Made by a program: the position numbers and the translations under genes
Shown: one piece after another, positions 61,341-64,000 of the stretch
Layout of the letters: each line of letters starts with the position of its first letter
How positions within the stretch are numbered: position 1 is the first letter of the stretch
Source of the DNA: Candidatus Saccharibacteria bacterium UBA5148
GTDB lineage: Bacteria > Patescibacteriota > Saccharimonadia > Saccharimonadales > UBA4665
Length of the DNA stretch: 64,000 nucleotides
Assembly: GCA_002413835.1 (NCBI GenBank)
Contig: DHXU01000003.1
Coordinates: forward strand, 910-64,909
Direction: 5' to 3'
The notes under the pieces: model-generated
Database searches by the model: none
What the model saw: only the letters and a program-made list of their open reading frames with translations
What the model was told of the DNA's origin: nothing

Positions 61341-62726
61341 ATGAGTGAAGTAAAACTAGAAGATATTGTCAGCCTGTGCAAGCGCCGCGGGTTTATTTAC
61401 CCGGGCTCGGATATTTATGGCGGCGAAGCCGGACTATACGACTTTGGACCTTACGGCGTTGAACTATTAAATAACCTTAAACGGTCATGGTGGCGCGCCA
61501 ACGTCTACGATAAGGACAACTATGTCGGTCTCGATTCGGCTATGTTCAAGCACCCCAAAGTCTGGGAAGCCTCTGGCCACGTCGGTGGCTTCAACGACCC
61601 GCTGGCGGAGTGCAAGAATTGCCACCACCGTATCCGCGTCGACAAAGAACTCGGTGCCATCAGCGTAACGGCAGATGAGAAAATGAGTGAAGAAGAAATC
61701 AACCGGCTTTTCGACGAGAACCGCGCACACATCAAATGCCCGGTCTGCGGCCATAAAGACTTCACTGATGTGAAGGGCTTCAACCTGTTAGTCAAATCCA
61801 ACCTCGGTGATTTCACTGGTACCGGTGAACGGCCAGTGTACTTGCCGGGTGAAGCCTGCCAGGGAATTTATCTGAACTTCAAGAATGTCGTTGACACCAC
61901 GCCCTCGAAAATACCATTCGGTATCGCTCAGATCGGTAAGGCCTTCCGCAACGAAATCAGTCCGCGCAACTTCCTGTTCCGCACCCGCGAATTCGAGCAG
62001 GCTGACACCCAGTATTTTGTGAAGCCGCACGAAAATAAGGAAGCTTACGACCGTATCAAGCAGGACCGCTGGAACTGGTACTTGTCGATTGGCATCCAGG
62101 AGAAAAATCTGCGCTGGCACCAACATGAAAACCTCGTGTTCTACGCATCTGACGCTTGGGACATTGAGTATGACTATCCGACGCTCGGCTTTGATGAGTT
62201 AGAAGGGATTCACGACCGGACTGATTATGACTTGTCGCAGCACATGAAATTCTCCGGCGTAGATTTGCAGTACCAGGACCCAGCGACAAACGAAAAGTAT
62301 ATCCCTTGGATACTCGAGACATCTGTCGGACTTGGCAGGATGTTTTTGGCAGTGATCTCCGACGCCTATTATGTCGAAAATATCGGCGAGGGTCAGACCC
62401 GAACTGTTCTCAAACTGAAGCCAGAACTGGCGCCCGTTAAAGTTGCCGTCAGCCCGCTCCTCAAGAACAAGCCCGAACTGGTCGCCAAGGCGCGAGAAGT
62501 CTACGATATGCTCAAAAAAGAATTCGGCGCCGTCATGTGGGACGACAATGGCAACATCGGCAAACGCTACCGCCGCCAGGACGAGATCGGGACGCCGTAC
62601 TGTGTTGTCATCGACTTCGACAGTCTGGAAGGTGAAACCAAGGATACTGTAACCGTCCGTAACCGTGACACGACAGAGCAGGTACGCATGCCGGTGGCCG
62701 AGCTGACCGATTATATAGCTAAGTAG
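61341..62726 (+). CDS. glyS: Glycyl-tRNA synthetase, alpha2 type
   Basis: 461 residues, the single-chain form related to eukaryotic and archaeal GlyRS rather than the alpha-beta bacterial type. Class II motifs: RGFIYPGSDIYGGEAGLYDFG, motif 2 region GKAFRNEISPRNFLFRTREFEQ and the C-terminal EIGTPYCVVIDFDSLEG anticodon domain. A Cys-pair insertion (CKNCHHR and CPVCGHKDF) looks like a zinc knuckle. The symbol glyS is used for this type in many annotations; glyQS is an alternative. Confidence 0.95.
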   Translation: MSEVKLEDIVSLCKRRGFIYPGSDIYGGEAGLYDFGPYGVELLNNLKRSWWRANVYDKDNYVGLDSAMFKHPKVWEASGHVGGFNDPLAECKNCHHRIRVDKELGAISVTADEKMSEEEINRLFDENRAHIKCPVCGHKDFTDVKGFNLLVKSNLGDFTGTGERPVYLPGEACQGIYLNFKNVVDTTPSKIPFGIAQIGKAFRNEISPRNFLFRTREFEQADTQYFVKPHENKEAYDRIKQDRWNWYLSIGIQEKNLRWHQHENLVFYASDAWDIEYDYPTLGFDELEGIHDRTDYDLSQHMKFSGVDLQYQDPATNEKYIPWILETSVGLGRMFLAVISDAYYVENIGEGQTRTVLKLKPELAPVKVAVSPLLKNKPELVAKAREVYDMLKKEFGAVMWDDNGNIGKRYRRQDEIGTPYCVVIDFDSLEGETKDTVTVRNRDTTEQVRMPVAELTDYIAK

Positions 62727-62737
62727 CAGAGTGTAAT

Positions 62738-63340
62738 ATGGCAGCCGCACTCATAACCGCGATATATAGCCTAACGCTCAGGCTTGTGAAGTATCTGGCA
62801 CGCAAAATCGCCGCCTCATTCAAAACCAGCCAGCTTGGTAACGACGAAGACGAGCCGATCATCTCATCGGCTGATCTGCTTGGTGCGACCGGTCTGCAAT
62901 CTATGGCGACAGGCATGATGGGTGACTACCTCTATAATCTGATGACCAATGACGTCGGCCGGGTCATGATGATGATTACGCTCAACCGCAATACATATAT
63001 CCATATCGTGGCGATTGGTAGCCATAGCGGATTACAATCAAGTCTCAAACTGGGTTCGGCGCGCCAGTGGCTGGAGCCGGTGTCACTGGAAGGGGACTTT
63101 CCGGATCATTTTGAGATGTATTGCAGCAAAGGCGCGCAGGTGCAGACTCGCCAGGTATTCGGCCCGGAAACGATGGCCAAATTCGTCGATTTCTGTAAAT
63201 CGTATAATTTTGAACTGTTCAACGAAAGTGTCTACATATCGGTTGCTGAAAATGCTGACGACCCGGACGACGACACCAGCATGGTAGCGGACATTACGAA
63301 TTTCCTGGAGCACAACCGGAAGGTTTTCGAGAGGCTGTAA
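62738..63340 (+). CDS. Hypothetical protein, 200 aa
   Basis: Not recognised. A hydrophobic but short N-terminal segment (ALITAIYSLTLRLVKYL) could attach it to the membrane. The rest is soluble, with LLGATGLQSMATGMMGDYLY and an acidic region near the end (NADDPDDDTS). It follows glyS by 11 bases and probably shares its transcript. It ends 15 bases from the convergent phospholipase-D-like gene. Confidence 0.6.
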   Translation: MAAALITAIYSLTLRLVKYLARKIAASFKTSQLGNDEDEPIISSADLLGATGLQSMATGMMGDYLYNLMTNDVGRVMMMITLNRNTYIHIVAIGSHSGLQSSLKLGSARQWLEPVSLEGDFPDHFEMYCSKGAQVQTRQVFGPETMAKFVDFCKSYNFELFNESVYISVAENADDPDDDTSMVADITNFLEHNRKVFERL

Positions 63341-63355
63341 TAGTTGTTTTGTGCT

Positions 63356-64000
63356 TTAGTCGTCGTAGTCGTCGCCGCCGTAGCTGCCAGCAAGATCTGG
63401 TGAAACTGCCCCCGCCGGTACTGTTTTCATAGGGTAGGCATAGTGGTCGCGTATCAGCGAGAAATTATTCGTGAAGGCGTTGTATGTTGCAGCATCAGTA
63501 ATCTTGAGCATGACTTCGTTGGAGTCACGCTGTGGCGAACCTTCCCAACAAATGCTGCCCATAAGTGTAATCTTCGACTTGTTATTTCCAGCATATACAC
63601 CGTTAATAATCATATATTTGTGATGGACATAGGTTTCCGGAATTCCGTTATGATTAGCGTCATATTGGCCGTTGAAAAGGTTGACTCCGCCGTATTTGCC
63701 ACCTGGTTTGATGAGCGCAGCTACGACATCGGTTTCTACGTATTGTTTGTTAGTTATGACCTGCACGATGCACCCCTGATTATCAAGATCCCATAATCTT
63801 TGGGCAATTTTGATGCGCGCGTTCGACCAACGGAACATGGCTATCTTAATGACAGTCCGCCCATCTGAGCCATATCCTGCGCCGGTGCCGGTGCACTGCA
63901 CGCCACTTAGCGACTGCAGAATTGTATCACTCGGATCATTATTCCATGCTTGGGGGTAGAAGAATGCTTTATATTTATCGTCGGTCGTCGTCCGGTAATA
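63356..64000 (-). CDS. Phospholipase D-like protein, C-terminal part (5' end outside window)
   Basis: The frame stays open to base 64000 on the minus strand, so the start lies beyond the window; the GTG at 63901 is internal. 214 codons are visible. An HKD-type motif is clear as HHKYMIIN (HxKx4, with Asn where Asp is usual), then GSICWEGSPQRDSNEV. It resembles extracellular PLD-superfamily nucleases or lipases. Ends in a Gly/Asp-rich tail (GSYGGDDYDD). Upstream half, signal peptide and second HKD half not seen. Confidence 0.75.
   Translation of the reverse strand, partial: YYRTTTDDKYKAFFYPQAWNNDPSDTILQSLSGVQCTGTGAGYGSDGRTVIKIAMFRWSNARIKIAQRLWDLDNQGCIVQVITNKQYVETDVVAALIKPGGKYGGVNLFNGQYDANHNGIPETYVHHKYMIINGVYAGNNKSKITLMGSICWEGSPQRDSNEVMLKITDAATYNAFTNNFSLIRDHYAYPMKTVPAGAVSPDLAGSYGGDDYDD

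Noticed and set aside
1..64000. UGA reassigned to glycine (code 25)
   Set aside because: Many genes end at TGA in the expected place and none of the recognised proteins needs TGA to be read through.

Overview
The window looks like a chromosomal segment of a small-genome bacterium of the Patescibacteria (CPR) radiation, most likely a Candidatus Saccharibacteria (TM7) relative. This placement is inferred, not proven. It rests on the dense mix of information-processing genes with lineage-restricted small proteins, the short EF-Ts, a SecA without the C-terminal zinc motif, a bL31 without cysteines, many extracellular wall- and host-facing proteins, and a monoderm-type envelope gene set (LCP, UppS, FtsEX plus a CHAP hydrolase). 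TGA is used as stop throughout, so the UGA-glycine code of Gracilibacteria/SR1 does not apply. Coding density is high; no gap between genes exceeds about 300 bases. No rRNA, tRNA, CRISPR array or transposase was found.

Layout. 1-1344: 3' end of a kelch/FN3-like surface protein. 1638-3289: parA-parB. 3323-8121: signal peptidase I (minus), LCP wall ligase, a membrane protein, HtrA protease. 8126-11495 (minus): prfA, a P-loop NTPase, prmC, a four-helix-bundle protein, rpmE. 11541-16518: a proline-rich double-anchored surface protein, then a phage tail-fibre-like protein followed by a protein ending in a glycerophosphodiesterase domain. 17318-19591: rpsB, an 88-aa ORF, tsf, frr. 20574-26941: uppS, rseP, CPBP protease, proS, greA, lysS. 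26966-30893: two orphan proteins and a secreted-protein patch (DUF11-like remnant, phosphoesterase, IPT/TIG protein). 31060-39141: msrA, HAD hydrolase, RNA uracil methyltransferase, PD-(D/E)XK nuclease, HD hydrolase, serS, hpf. 39371-45245: secA, M16 peptidase, prfB. 45635-50185: ftsE, ftsX, a coiled-coil CHAP hydrolase and an S41 protease. 51122-57537: pyrG, a receiver protein, rpmA, an RNA methyltransferase, a flippase-like protein, xseAB. 57544-64000: a membrane-bound methyltransferase, a degenerate kinase/receiver pair, recO, glyS and the 3' part of a phospholipase D-like protein.

How the genes work together. Translation (two release factors and their methylase, RRF, EF-Ts, four aminoacyl-tRNA synthetases, bL27, bL31, uS2, HPF) dominates. 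Around it sits an envelope theme: export (SecA, LepB), undecaprenyl supply (UppS), wall polymer ligation (LCP), divisome-controlled wall cutting (FtsEX-CHAP), envelope proteolysis (HtrA, S41, RseP, CPBP) and a set of large exported or surface proteins.

Three signals stand out. At about 16 genes a -10 hexamer (TATAAT/TATACT, sometimes with a TGn extension) ends 6-10 nt before the start codon, which predicts leaderless mRNAs. Two homologous hairpin elements at 39176-39260 and 55948-56055 form a dispersed palindromic repeat family. A sensor/receiver pair at 58909-60107 has lost its phosphorylation residues.
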